Assembly (NCBI GenBank): GCA_030533445.1
Contig: JARPUW010000302.1
Span: 1-64,000, forward strand
DNA length: 64,000 nt
DNA from: Cyprinodon diabolis
Lineage: Eukaryota > Chordata > Actinopteri > Cyprinodontiformes > Cyprinodontidae
Reading direction: 5' to 3'
The notes beneath the pieces were generated by a model, which ran no database searches, was not told where the DNA came from, and was given only the letters and a program-made list of their open reading frames with translations. Made by a program: the position numbers and the translations under genes. Shown in pieces: positions 1 to 9,849 of this stretch. Within the stretch, counting starts at the first letter, position 1. Each line of letters starts with the position of its first letter.

Positions 1-47
1 TAGCCCTCTTTCCTTCCCTCAGCAGCCCTCAAAGGCGTAAGCAGTTG

Positions 48-102
48 GTCTGGGGAGCCCCGACATAACTTGCCAGGGCCGTATTGGCCCTGTTCCCCAG
101 AC
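48..102 (+). other. Nested stem-loop at the unit boundary
   Basis: GTCTGGGGA (48-56) is the exact reverse complement of TCCCCAGAC (94-102). Inside it CAGGGCC (74-80) pairs with GGCCCTG (86-92) around a 5-nt GTATT loop. The outer 9-bp stem is kept in the units I inspected. The inner stem is perfect where the unit carries GGCCCTG (units 1, 4-to-5 boundary, 10, 16, 19) and has one mismatch where it reads GGCCCGG. It could form a cruciform or an RNA hairpin; nothing shows that it is transcribed. Confidence 0.6.
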
Positions 103-123
103 GGGCAGTAGGTGGCCCCCCTC

Positions 124-143
124 AAAATTTCTTTAGAAATTTT
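124..143. other. AT palindrome flanking the minisatellite
   Basis: AAAATTTCT (124-132) and AGAAATTTT (135-143) are perfect 9-bp inverted arms separated by TT. The palindrome is followed by CTAGTT, and directly after that the 66-bp minisatellite is present or absent in different units. It is conserved in all twenty copies. A palindrome beside a length-variable site is compatible with slippage or break-prone DNA, but that role is inferred. Confidence 0.7.
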
Positions 144-149
144 CTAGTT

Positions 150-347
150 GGGGGGCCACATGCCGAAGGCATGGCCCACCTACTACTATTGCACATATTT
201 ATTCCGCGTATTATTGGGGGGCCACATGCCGAAGGCATGGCCCACCTACTACTATTGCACATATTTATTCCGCGTATTATTGGGGGGCCACATGCCGAAG
301 GCATGGCCCACCTACTACTATTGCACATATTTATTCCGCGTATTATT
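150..347 (+). repeat. 66-bp minisatellite, 3 copies (unit 1)
   Basis: Copies start at 150, 216 and 282, exact period 66. Each begins GGGGGGCCAC, contains CCTACTACTATTGCAC and ends TTCCGCGTATTATT, merging into the ATT microsatellite that follows. Each copy holds a hairpin: GGGCC (153-157) with GGCCC (173-177) and ATGCC (160-164) with GGCAT (168-172), a GAA loop and a 2-nt AC bulge. Because 66 is divisible by three, any frame open in one copy stays open through all of them. Confidence 0.95.
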
Positions 348-357
348 ATTATTATAA

Positions 358-600
358 TTCTCCCGTATACCCAAAACTTCGGCGCGTAACTAGTCCCGCA
401 CGGTTTGGCGGATCGGGCCCAAAGTTGGCACACGCGTCGGGACCAATGGGGTGATGTGTGCTTGTATAAAACTTTCTCATTAGTCCGAAGGTTTGCGAAT
501 TATTAGCGAAAACGTCGCAAAAAAATCCCATAGGAAATGAATGGGGAGAGGAAAAAAAAAGCATAAAAAACAGCACTTCACTGTGTCGGCATACATTCAC
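358..600 (+). other. Unit module without internal repeats; weak CCAAT/TATA-like strings
   Basis: This stretch is present in every unit and I see no internal repeat or coding signal in it. It contains CCAAT at 443-447 and TATAAAA at 465-471, only 18 bp apart, which is not the usual spacing for a CCAAT-TATA promoter. A run resembling CCCATAGGAAATGAATGGGG near 528-546 is of a kind I associate with dispersed teleost repeats. Minus-strand open frames here start at GTG rather than ATG and I regard them as chance. Confidence 0.4.
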
Positions 601-730
601 CTAGAAAAACAGTTTGAAGCTCAGTTTGTAGATAAATCCTTCGTCTATTTAAAACTGAAGACGGTATGTTGATAACTGCTACGGTTTTTGTATAATCAGA
701 CCTCAAGCGCCACAAAGTTTTAGCAAAATC

Positions 731-1167
731 CAGCCTGCTAGAGTGGAGCAACTGAAAAGCTAGAGTGTGAGGCAGGCGTTTTTTAAACACAAAAAAACAT
801 TTTAAACTCGCCCTCACGGCCACATATTTATAGCTAGAGTCACCATTTTTGGTCAGTTTGTAGACTGAAATCTCTGGACCCACACAATATCTTCGGAATT
901 ACGGTAGGATTAATACTTTTCCTTAAAAACCCTCCAGACCGACCTAAAGTCGATGAAAATCAGAGCCGTTTTTCATTGGTTTTGGAGCAGAAGAGGGGAG
1001 AAAAACGAATCCGACTATGTGTTTTAAACTCGTCATAAATATTTTTCTGAATGACACACATACACCAAAGTTGGCATAGTTGGAGTCGAAGGATGACTGA
1101 CGCTCACGGTGAAAAAATTTTTTGAATAACTCATACGGTTTTTGCTCAGCAGTCGTTTGTTCGGAGG
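731..1167 (+). repeat. ~430-bp internal segment, copy a
   Basis: It starts CAGCCTGCTAGAGTG and is homologous to 1662-2091 at an offset near 930 bp. Shared strings include CTCGCCCTCACGGCCACATA, TTGGTCAGTTTGTAGACTGA, TCTTCGGAATTACGGTAGGA and TGACACACATACACCAAAG. The two copies differ by many substitutions and short indels, so this duplication is older than the amplification of the 3.2-kb unit, since every unit carries both diverged copies. It ends in the 33-bp ACGGTTTTTG...GGAGG box. Confidence 0.85.
1135..1167 (+). repeat. 33-bp box, first of four per unit
   Basis: The box reads ACGGTTTTTGCTCAGCAGTC followed by GTTTGTTCGGAGG. Near-identical copies start at 1377, 1590 and 2059 in unit 1. The fourth has GATCAGTAGTC and ends TTCGGTGCC. 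A degenerate remnant (ACGGTTTTTGTATAATCAG) lies near 679. Across twenty units this gives about 80 copies in the window. It is the most conserved piece shared by the otherwise diverged subsegments. Function unknown. Confidence 0.85.
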
Positions 1168-1284
1168 ACATTTTAAGCACCTGAAAGCTGAGTGACAGTG
1201 ACCTGCTGCAGCTAGCTCAATTAGAAGCTTAGGTGTGATGAAACGTTTTTTCTTTTTCTTTCTCTTCCCATTCAGTTTGTAGAT

Positions 1285-1660
1285 GACCTACAGCCATGAA
1301 AGTTACTCCAATTGAAGACAAGATATAGCTGTCGCTTAGATAAAAAGAATTTTTCAGATACCTTTTACGGTTTTTACTCAGCAGTCGTTTGTTCGGAGGG
1401 GTGCTTTAGCAGCTAAAAGGTGAGTGAGAGTGAGGTCCTGCAGTTCAAACAAAGGGAGGAGCAGGTGGGCCAACCATTTTGTTTGTGCTTCGTTTTGGGT
1501 TGTGAAAGACCTACAGACATGAAGGTTACCCCAGTCTGAGACAAAGGATAGATGTTGCTTTCACTGAAAGAATTTTTCAGATATCTTTTACGGTTTTTGC
1601 TCAGCAGTCGTTTGTTCGGAGGGTAAGCACCTGGAAGCTAGCTGACAGTTAGCTTCTGCA
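1285..1660 (+). repeat. Two diverged ~220-bp internal tandem segments
   Basis: GACCTACAGCCATGAAAGTTAC at 1285 aligns with GACCTACAGACATGAAGGTTAC at 1508. Both continue through GAATTTTTCAGATA and the 33-bp box (1377 and 1590) to a TCCTGCAG or TTCTGCAG end. The offset is 223 bp at the left and 213 bp at the box, so a ~10-bp indel separates them. They lie between the two ~430-bp segments and share the box with them, so the region 731-2091 appears to have been built by successive local duplications. Confidence 0.75.
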
Positions 1661-1661
1661 G

Positions 1662-2091
1662 CAGCCTGCTAGAGTGCAGCTGCTGAAATCTTAGTGTGAG
1701 GCGGCCATTTTTTAAGATCAAACATCTTATTCTCGCCCTCACGGCCACATATTTGGAGCTACAGTCACCATTTTTGGTCAGTTTGTAGACTGAAACCTCT
1801 GGACTCACACAATGTCTTCGGAATTACGGTAGGATTAATACTTTGCCTTAAAAACCCTCCAGACCAACCTAAAGTGGATGAGAGTTTCAGCCTTTCTCCA
1901 TTCTTTTTGAGCTGAAGATGGGAGAAAAACGAATCAGACTATGTGTTTTCAACTCGTCATAAATATTTTTCTGAATGACACACATACACCAAAGTTGGTA
2001 TAGTTGGAGTCGAAGGATTGCTGATGCTCATGGTGAAAATGTTTTTTGAATAACTCATACGGTTTTTGATCAGTAGTCGTTTGTTCGGTGC
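1662..2091 (+). repeat. ~430-bp internal segment, copy b; carries the class-diagnostic sites
   Basis: This is the diverged duplicate of 731-1167. The variants that define unit classes fall here: AAAGTGGATGAGAG (class C), AAAGTCGATGAGAG with TTTCTCTATTC (class B), and AAAGTCGATGAGTTTC with AAGTCGTCATAAATATTG (class A). In class A units the AG deletion after GATG breaks any frame relative to B and C, further evidence that the region is not under coding constraint. Confidence 0.85.
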
Positions 2092-2236
2092 CGTTCTTCC
2101 CATACAAAAAAGCCTGGGAAGAAGAAACCAATAGTGAGTGCAGCTGTTGTCTGTGTCAGTGAGAGGCTCGTTAAGCGTTGTCAAGGTTACCAAGCTTCAA
2201 ACAGATTTTACCTCTGCTGTTTTAAACAGCACATAT
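2092..2236 (+). other. Linker module with a 15-bp palindrome
   Basis: This stretch has no internal repeat. It contains GCTGTTTTAAACAGC at 2216-2230, with perfect 7-bp arms around a single central base. In units 2, 6, 9 and 18 the junction into this linker reads TGTTTTCGTTGCCG in place of TGTTCGGTGCCG. No gene or RNA is recognisable. Confidence 0.6.
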
Positions 2237-2970
2237 TAATCTAATGGAGGGTGAAAGGACTGATTTAACATTGGGAAATGGATACTATATGACTGCTGTA
2301 CATGACACTTCCCTTGCCACTCAGCACTGATAGACTTTCAAAATAAGACTCCAGGGACCCTACAAAATAAAAGCCTCTATATTTTTTACATATATTTATT
2401 GCTCTATATGGCTCAACATTATGACCCAAACTCAACCCCGTTTTAGAGAATAGACTCTAGGAGACTGTTTAAAACACACCCTATAGCAAATTTCAAAATA
2501 AAAGCCTCCCATTTCCGCTTCATCTACTGCCCTAATAACATGGAAAAAGAGTGATTTAACGATTGGAAAGTAATCAACTATCATTGACGGGTCTGAACAT
2601 TTTCTATAAACACAACTCTGTTGGACTTTCAAAATAAGACTCCAGGGACCCTACAAAATAAAAGCCTCTAGATTATAGTAATGCATTAATTGATGCAAAT
2701 GGCTCAACATTATGACCCAAACTCTTCCAGGTTGTTTTTATTAGACTCTAGTGACCTTTTCAAAACACACCCCAGAGCAAATTTCACAATAAAAGTCTCC
2801 CATTTACTCTGTAATACAGCAACTATTCACCTAATAACATGGAAAACCAGTGATTTAACATTTGGAAATGGATTCTATATCACTGCTGGGCGTGACCCAT
2901 CTTTTGATGCACATTCATGATAGACTTTCAAAATAAGACTACAAGGACTCTACAGAATAAAAGCCTCTTC
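2237..2970 (+). repeat. 291-299-bp monomers, two full and two partial
   Basis: Boundaries are set by T[A/G]GACTTTCAAAATAAGACT at 2331, 2622 and 2921 (spacings 291 and 299). A partial left copy (2237-2330) aligns with the end of the full monomers through GATTTAACATT[G/T]GGAAATGGAT. A partial right copy runs to about 2970. Each copy contains GGCTCAACATTATGACCC, CAAATTTCA and AATAAAAG[C/T]CTC. The recurrent AATAAA strings are part of the monomer and should not be read as polyadenylation sites without transcript data. The monomer number changes in unit 16. Confidence 0.9.
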
Positions 2971-3044
2971 CTTATACACACTCATACATTCTGGCATATT
3001 GCTCATTGCCATTGGTGATTTCATCACTGCAATGGCTCTTAGAA

Positions 3045-3245
3045 GGCGGGCGGAGCCCGCCAATGGTAACAGGCGGGCGGAGCCCGCCAAAGGTGATTAC
3101 ATCACTGCAATGGCTCTTAGCAGGCGGGCGGAGCCCGCCATTGGTGATTTCATCACTGCAATGGCTCTTAGAAGGCGGGCAGAGCCCGCCATTGGTGATT
3201 TTTTTCTTCACTGAGATGGCTCCTAGCAGGCGGGCGAAGCCCGCC
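3045..3245 (+). repeat. GC hairpin array, 5 hairpins (unit 1)
   Basis: Hairpins at 3045, 3072, 3123, 3174 and 3229 each read GGCGGGC-N3-GCCCGCC with perfect 7-bp arms; the 3-nt loops are GGA, GGA, GGA, AGA and GAA. Spacings are 27, 51, 51 and 55 bp. The 51-bp repeat body is GTGATTTCATCACTGCAATG plus GCTCTTAGA. The 27-bp step lacks that body, and the 55-bp step has extra T residues. The array is sharply GC-rich against AT-rich surroundings. Confidence 0.93.
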
Positions 3246-3369
3246 AACTGGGCTTTACCCACTGTGTTTCAATATGGACAACCCATATTACCCTTGTGCA
3301 TCATACTCTGTGCACGTCTATTTCCCAGATTTCAGCACAAGTGGCACACAGCTCTCTTTGCCCATGAAC
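3246..3369 (+). other. Linker to the next unit boundary
   Basis: This stretch runs from the last GC hairpin through TTTACCCACTG and TATGGACAACCCATATTACC to the next boundary. A 68-codon frame with an ATG at 3274 begins here and crosses into unit 2. It recurs in many units but is simply inherited with the repeat, and I do not call it a gene. TATGG-ACAA-CCATA (near 3273-3285) is a short inverted repeat. Nothing else is recognisable. Confidence 0.5.
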
Positions 3370-6300
3370 TTGCCCTCTTTCCTTCCCTCAGCAGCCCTCA
3401 AAGGCGTAAGCAGTTGGTCTGGGGAGCCCCGACGTCACTTGCCAGGGCCGTATTGGCCCGGTTCCCCAGACGGGCAGTAGGTGGCCCCCCTCAAAATTTC
3501 TTTAGAAATTTTCTAGTTATTATTATTATAATTCTCCCGTATACCCAAAACTTCGGCACGTAACTAGTCCCGCACGGTTTGGCGGATCGGGCCCAAAGTT
3601 GGCACACGCGTTGGGACCAATGGGGTGATGTGTGCTTGTATAAAACTTTCTCATTAGTCCGAAGGTTTGCGAATTATTAGCGAAAACGTCGCAAAAAAAT
3701 CCCATAGGAAATGAATGGGAAGAGGTAAAAAAAAGCATAAAAAACAGCACTTCACTGTGTCGGCATACATTCACCTAGAAAAACAGTTTGAAGCTCAGTT
3801 TGTAGATAAATCCTTCCTCTATTTAAAACTGAAGACGGTATGTTGATAACTGCTACGGTTTTTGTATAATCAGACCTCAAGCGCCACAAAGTTTTAGCAA
3901 AATCCAGCCTGCTAGAGTGGAGCAACTGAAAAGCTAGAGTGTGAGGCAGGCGTTTTTTAAACACAAAATAACATTTTAAACTCGCCCTCACGGCCACATA
4001 TTTATAGCTAGAGTCACCATTTTTGGTCAGTTTGTAGACTGAAATCTCTGGACCCACACAATATCTTCGGAATTACGGTAGGATTAATACTTTTCCTTAA
4101 AAACCCTCCAGACCGACCTAAAGTCGATGAAAATCAGAGCCGTTTTTCATTGGTTTTGGAGCAGAAGAGGGGAGAAAAACGAATCCGACTATGTGTTTTA
4201 AACTCGTCATAAATATTTTTCTGAATGACACACATACACCAAAGTTGGCATAGTTGGAGTCGAAGGATGACTGACGCTCACGGTGAAAAAATTTTTTGAA
4301 TAACTCATACGGTTTTTGCTCAGCAGTCGTTTGTTCGGAGGACATTTTAAGCACCTGAAAGCTGAGTGACAGTGACCTGCTGCAGCTAGCTCAATTAGAA
4401 GCTTAGGTGTGATGAAACGTTTTTTCTTTTTCTTTCTCTTCCCATTCAGTTTGTAGATGACCTACAGCCATGAAAGTTACTCCAATTGAAGACAAGATAT
4501 AGCTGTCGCTTAGATAAAAAGAATTTTTCAGATACCTTTTACGGTTTTTACTCAGCAGTCGTTTGTTCGGAGGGGTGCTTTAGCAGCTAAAAGGTGAGTG
4601 AGAGTGAGGTCCTGCAGTTCAAACAAAGGGAGGAGCAGGTGGGCCAACCATTTTGTTTGTGCTTCGTTTTGGGTTGTGAAAGACCTACAGACATGAAGGT
4701 TACCCCAGTCTGAGACAAAGGATAGATGTTGCTTTCACTGAAAGAATTTTTCAGATATCTTTTACGGTTTTTGCTCAGCAGTCGTTTGTTCGGAGGGTAA
4801 GCACCTGGAAGCTAGCTGACAGTTAGCTTCTGCAGCAGCCTGCTAGAGTGCAGCTGCTGAAATCTTAGTGTGAGGCGGCCATTTTTTTAAGATCAAACAT
4901 CTTATTCTCGCCCTCACGGCCACATATTTGGAGCTACAGTCACCATTTTTGGTCAGTTTGTAGACTGAAACCTCTGGACTCACACAATGTCTTCGGAATT
5001 ACGGTAGGATTAATACTTTTCCTTAAAAACCCTCCAGACCAACCTAAAGTCGATGAGTTTCAGCCTTTCTCCATTCTTTTTGAGCTGAAGATGGGAGAGA
5101 AACGAATCAGACTATGTGTTTTCAAGTCGTCATAAATATTGTTCTGAATGACACACATACACCAAAGTTGGTATACTTGGAGTCGAAGGATTGCTGATGC
5201 TCATGGTGAAAATGTTTTTTGAATAACTCATACGGTTTTTGATCAGTAGTCGTTTGTTTTCGTTGCCGTTCTTCCCATACAAAAAAGCCTGGGAAGAAGA
5301 AACCAATAGTGAGTGCAGCTGTTGTCTGTGTCAGTGAGAGGCTCGTTAAGCGTTGTCAAGGTTACCAAGCTTCAAACAGATTTTACCTCTGCTGTTTTAA
5401 ACAGCACATATTAATCTAATGGAGGGTGAAAGCACTGATTTAACATTGGGAAATGGATACTATATGACTGCCGTCCATGACACTTCCCTTGCCACTCAGC
5501 ACTGATAGACTTTCAAAATAAGACTCCAGGGACCCTTCAAAATAAAAGCCTCTATATTTTTTACATATATTTATTGCCCTATATGGCTCAACATTATGAC
5601 CCAAACTCAACCCCATTTTAGAGAATAGACTCTAGGAGACTGTTTAAAACACACCCTATGGCAAATTTCAAAATAAAAGCCTCCCATTTCCGCTTCATCT
5701 ACTGCCCTAATAAAATGGAAAAAGAGTGATTTAACGATTGGAAAGTCATCAACTATCATTGATGGGTCTGAACATTTTCTCTAAACACAACTCTGTTGGA
5801 CTTTCAAAATAAGACTCCAGGGACCCTACAAAATAAAAGCCTCTAGATTATACTAATGCATTAATTGATGCAAATGGCTCAACATTATGACCCAAACTCT
5901 TCCAGGTTGTTTTTATTAGACTCTGGTGACCTTTTCAAAACACACCCCAGAGCAAATTTCACAATAAAAGTATCCCATTTACTCTGTAATACAGGAACTA
6001 TTCACCTAATAACATGGAAAACCAGTGATTTAACATTTGGAAATGGATTCTATATCACTGCTGGGCATGACCCATCTATAGATGCACTTCCATGATAGAC
6101 TTTCAAAATAAGACTACAGGGACTCTACAAAATAAAAGCCTCTTCCTTATACACACTCATACATTCTGGCATATTGCTTATAGCCATTTGTAATTTCATC
6201 ACTGCAATGGCTCTTAGAAGGCGGGCGGAGCCCGCCATTGGTGATTTCATCACTGCAATGGCTGTTAGGAGGCGGGCGGAGCCCGCCAATGGTGATTTTT

Positions 6301-6678
6301 TTCATCACTGCAATGGCTCCTAGCAGGCGGGCGGAGCCCGCCATTGGTGATTTCATCACTGCAATGGCTGTTAGGAGGCGGGCGGAGCCCGCCAATGGTG
6401 ATTTTTTTCATCACTGCAATGGCTCCTAGCAGGCGGGCGGAGCCCGCCATTGGTGATTTCATCACTGCAATGGCTCTTAGCAGGCGGGCAATGCCCGCCA
6501 TTGGGGATTTTTTTCATCGCTGCAATGGCTCCTAGCAGGCGGGCGGAGCCCACCAACTGAGCTTTACCCACTGCGGTTCAATATGGACAACCCATATTAC
6601 CCTTGTGCATCATACGCTGTGCACGTCTATTACCCAGATTTCAGCACAGGTGGCACACAGCTCTCTTTGCCCATGACC
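3370..6678 (+). repeat. Macrosatellite unit 2 (class A, 3309 bp)
   Basis: There is no 66-bp minisatellite. The unit is long because the GC hairpin array has seven hairpins. Markers are GCAAAAAAATCC with GAAGAGGTAAAAAAAAG near 3720, CACGCGTTGGG (CpG to TpG at 3612), TGTTTTCGTTGCCG near 5257, and CATCTATAGATGCAC near 6072. All are shared with unit 6. The unit starts with TTGCCC and ends with the class A form ahead of TAGCCC. Confidence 0.95.
6220..6554 (+). repeat. GC hairpin array, 7 hairpins (unit 2)
   Basis: Hairpins start at 6220, 6271, 6326, 6377, 6432, 6483 and 6538, with spacings alternating 51 and 55 bp. A 106-bp dimer is thus tandemly repeated: the 6271 and 6377 hairpins carry CTGTTAGGA, and the 6326 and 6432 hairpins carry CTCCTAGCA. 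The sixth hairpin has an AAT loop (GGCGGGC-AAT-GCCCGCC). The seventh ends GCCCACC, losing one stem pair, as in all class A units. Confidence 0.93.
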
Positions 6679-9600
6679 TAGCCCTCTTTCCTTCCCTCAG
6701 CAGCCCTCAAAGGCATAAGCAGTTGGTCTGGGGAGCCCCGACATCACTTGCCAGGGCCGTATTGGCCCGGTTCCCCAGACGGGCAGTAGGTGGCCCCCCT
6801 CAAAATTTCTTTAGAAATTTTCTAGTTATTATTATAATTCTCCCGTATACCCAAAACTTCGGCGCGTAACTAGTCCCGCACGGTTTGGCGGATCGGGCCC
6901 AAAGTTGGCACACGCGTCGGGACCAATGGGGTGATGTGTGCTTGTATAAAACTTTCTCATTAGTCCGAAGGTTTGCGAATTATTAGCGAAAACGTCGCAA
7001 AAAAATCCCATAGGAAATGAATGGGGAGAGGAAAAAAAAAGCATAAAAAACAGCACTTCACTGTGTCGGCATACATTCACCTAGAAAAACAGTTTGAAGC
7101 TCAGTTTGTAGATAAATCCTTCGTCTATTTAAAACTGAAGACGGTATGTTGATAACTGCTACGGTTTTTGTATAATCAGACCTCAAGCGCCACAAAGTTT
7201 TAGCAAAATCCAGCCTGCTAGAGTGGAGCAACTGAAAAGCTAGAGTGTGAGGCAGGCGTTTTTTAAACACAAAAAAACATTTTAAACTCGCCCTCACGGC
7301 CACATATTTATAGCTAGAGTCACCATTTTTGGTCAGTTTGTAGACTGAAATCTCTGGACCCACACAATATCTTCGGAATTACGGTAGGATTAATACTTTT
7401 CCTTAAAAACCCTCCAGACCGACCTAAAGTCGATGAAAATCAGAGCCGTTTTTCATTGGTTTTGGAGCAGAAGAGGGGAGAAAAACGAATCCGACTATGT
7501 GTTTTAAACTCGTCATAAATATTTTTCTGAATGACACACATACACCAAAGTTGGCATAGTTGGAGTCGAAGGATGACTGACGCTCACGGTGAAAAAATTT
7601 TTTGAATAACTCATACGGTTTTTGCTCAGCAGTCGTTTGTTCGGAGGACATTTTAAGCACCTGAAAGCTGAGTGACAGTGACCTGCTGCAGCTAGCTCAA
7701 TTAGAAGCTTAGGTGTGATGAAACGTTTTTTCTTTTTCTTTCTCTTCCCATTCAGTTTGTAGATGACCTACAGCCATGAAAGTTACTCCAATTGAAGACA
7801 AGATATAGCTGTCGCTTAGATAAAAATAATTTTTCAGATACCTTTTACGGTTTTTACTCAGCAGTCGTTTGTTCGGAGGGGTGCTTTAGCAGCTAAAAGG
7901 TGAGTGAGAGTGAGGTCCTGCAGTTCAAACAAAGGGAGGAGCAGGTGGGCCAACCATTTTGTTTGTGCTTCGTTTTGGGTTGTGAAAGACCTACAGACAT
8001 GAAGGTTACCCCAGTCTGAGACAAAGGATAGATGTTGCTTTCACTGAAAGAATTTTTCAGATATCTTTTACGGTTTTTGCTCAGCAGTCGTTTGTTCGGA
8101 GGGTAAGCACCTGGAAGCTAGCTGACAGTTAGCTTCTGCAGCAGCCTGCTAGAGTGCAGCTGCTGAAATCTTAGTGTGAGGCGGCCATTCTTTTAAGATC
8201 AAACATCTTATTCTCGCCCTCACGGCCACATATTTGGAGCTACAGTCACCATTTTTGGTCAGTTTGTAGACTGAAACCTCTGGACTCACACAATGTCTTC
8301 GGAATTACGGTAGGATTAATACTTTTCCTTAAAAACCGTCCAGACCAACCTAAAGTCGATGAGAGTTTCAGCCTTTCTCTATTCTTTTTGAGCTGAAGAT
8401 GGGAGAGAAACGAATCAGACTATGTGTTTTCAACTCGTCATAAATATTTTTCTGAATGACACACATACACCAAAGTTGGTATAGTTGGAGTCGAAGGATT
8501 GCTGATGCTCATGGTGAAAATGTTTTTTGAATAACTCATACGGTTTTTGATCAGTAGTCGTTTGTTCGGTGCCGTTCTTCCCATACAAAAAAGCCTGGGA
8601 AGAAGAAACCAATAGTGAGTGCAGCTGTTGTCTGTGTCAGTGAGAGGCTCGTTAAGCGTTGTCAAGGTTACCAAGCTTCAAACAGATTTTACCTCTGCTG
8701 TTTTAAACAGCACATATTAATCTAATGGAGGGTGAAAGGACTGATTTAACATTGGGAAATGGATACTATATGACTGCTGTCCATGACACTTCCCTTGCCA
8801 CTCAGCACTGATAGACTTTCAAAATAAGACTCCAGGGACCCTACAAAATAAAAGCCTCTATATTTTTTACATATATTTATTGCCCTATATGGCTCAACAT
8901 TATGACCCAAACTCAACCCCGTTTTAGAGAATAGACTCTAGGAGACTGTTTAAAACACACCCTGTAGCAAATTTCAAAATAAAAGCCTCCCATTTCCGCT
9001 TCATCTACTGCCCTAATAACATGGAAAAAGAGTGATTTAACGATTGGAAAGTAATCAACTATCATTGACGGGTCTGAACATTTTCTATAAACACAACTCT
9101 GTTGGACTTTCAAAATAAGACTCCAGGGACCCTACAAAATAAAAGCCTCTAGATTATACTAATGCATTAATTGATGCAAATGGCTCAACATTATGACCCA
9201 AACTCTTCCAGGTTGTTTTTATTAGACTCTAGTGACCTTTTCAAAACACACCCAGAGCAAATTTCACAATAAAAGTCTCCCATTTACTCTGTAATACAGC
9301 AACTATTCACCTAATAACATGGAAAACCAGTGATTTAACATTTGGAAATGGATTCTATATCACTGCTGGGCGTGACCCATCTTTTGATGCACATTCATGA
9401 TAGACTTTCAAAATAAGACTACAAGGACTCTACAGAATAAAAGCCTCTTCCTTATACACACTCATACATTCTGGCATATTGCTCATTGCCATTGGTGATT
9501 TCATCACTGCAATGGCTCTTAGAAGGCGGGCGGAGCCCGCCAATGGTAACAGGCGGGCGGAGCCCGCCAAAGGTGATTACATCACTGCAATGGCTCTTAG

Positions 9601-9849
9601 CAGGCGGGCGGAGCCCGCCATTGGTGATTTCATCACTGCAATGGCTCTTAGAAGGCGGGCAGAGCCCGCCATTGGTGATTTTTTTCTTCACTGAGATGGC
9701 TCCTAGCAGGCGGGCGAAGCCCGCCAACTGGGCTTTACCCACTGTGTTTCAATATGGACAACCCATATTACCCTTGTGCATCATACGCTGTGCACGTCTA
9801 TTTCCCAGATTTCAGCACAAGTGGCACACAGCTTTCTTTGCCCATGAAC
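6679..9849 (+). repeat. Macrosatellite unit 3 (class B, 3171 bp)
   Basis: No 66-bp copies. It resembles unit 7 up to about 7820, then switches to a haplotype shared with unit 11: TAAAAATAATTTTTC at 7821, CCATTCTTTTAAG near 8187, AAAACCGTCCAGACC near 8333 and CCCTGTAGC near 8961. One C is missing in ACACACCCAGAGC near 9250, which breaks the 76-codon frame that is open in other units. Confidence 0.95.
9525..9725 (+). repeat. GC hairpin array, 5 hairpins (unit 3)
   Basis: Same five-hairpin form as unit 1, including the 27-bp step after the first hairpin and the GAA loop in the last one. Confidence 0.92.

Larger units (their letters stand above)
1..3369 (+). repeat. Macrosatellite unit 1 (class C, 3369 bp)
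   Basis: This copy serves as the reference for the internal modules listed separately. Class C is defined by TTTGCCTTAAAAACC and AAAGTGGATGAG near 1840-1880 and by GATTATAGTAATG near 2672. It carries three 66-bp minisatellite copies and five GC hairpins. It opens with the TAGCCC boundary form (as do units that follow a class A unit), which implies the unit just left of the window is class A. It ends with CATACTCTGTGC, a variant shared only with units 5, 8 and 14. Confidence 0.95.

Noticed and set aside
100..122. CTCF-like site in GGGCAGTAGGTGGCCCCCC, by analogy with DXZ4
   Set aside because: The string only loosely resembles the CTCF core on either strand. A motif scan with a position weight matrix would be needed before proposing it.
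2690..2920. Recurrent 76-codon frame within the 291-bp monomers
   Set aside because: A one-base deletion (ACACACCCAGAGC instead of ACACACCCCAGAGC) breaks it in units 3, 4, 9, 10, 11, 15, 17 and 18, so it shows no sign of being maintained.
2331..2970. AATAAA strings as polyadenylation signals
   Set aside because: They are a fixed part of each monomer and occur several times per unit with no transcript context to support them.
3174..3206. Rho-independent terminator look-alike (GC hairpin followed by a T run)
   Set aside because: The T run starts more than ten bases after the stem, and the context is a eukaryotic satellite with no upstream gene.
3045..3245. CRISPR-like array (short palindromic repeats with ~34-bp spacers)
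   Set aside because: The 'spacers' are the same sequence each time, and spacings change between 27, 51 and 55. The array recurs inside every unit of a eukaryotic satellite with no cas genes.
3274..3480. Recurrent 68-codon ATG frame spanning the unit boundary
   Set aside because: Although it has a real ATG and recurs in many units, it resembles no family I know, is absent from class A unit ends and overlaps longer open frames. Conservation is explained by recent homogenisation.
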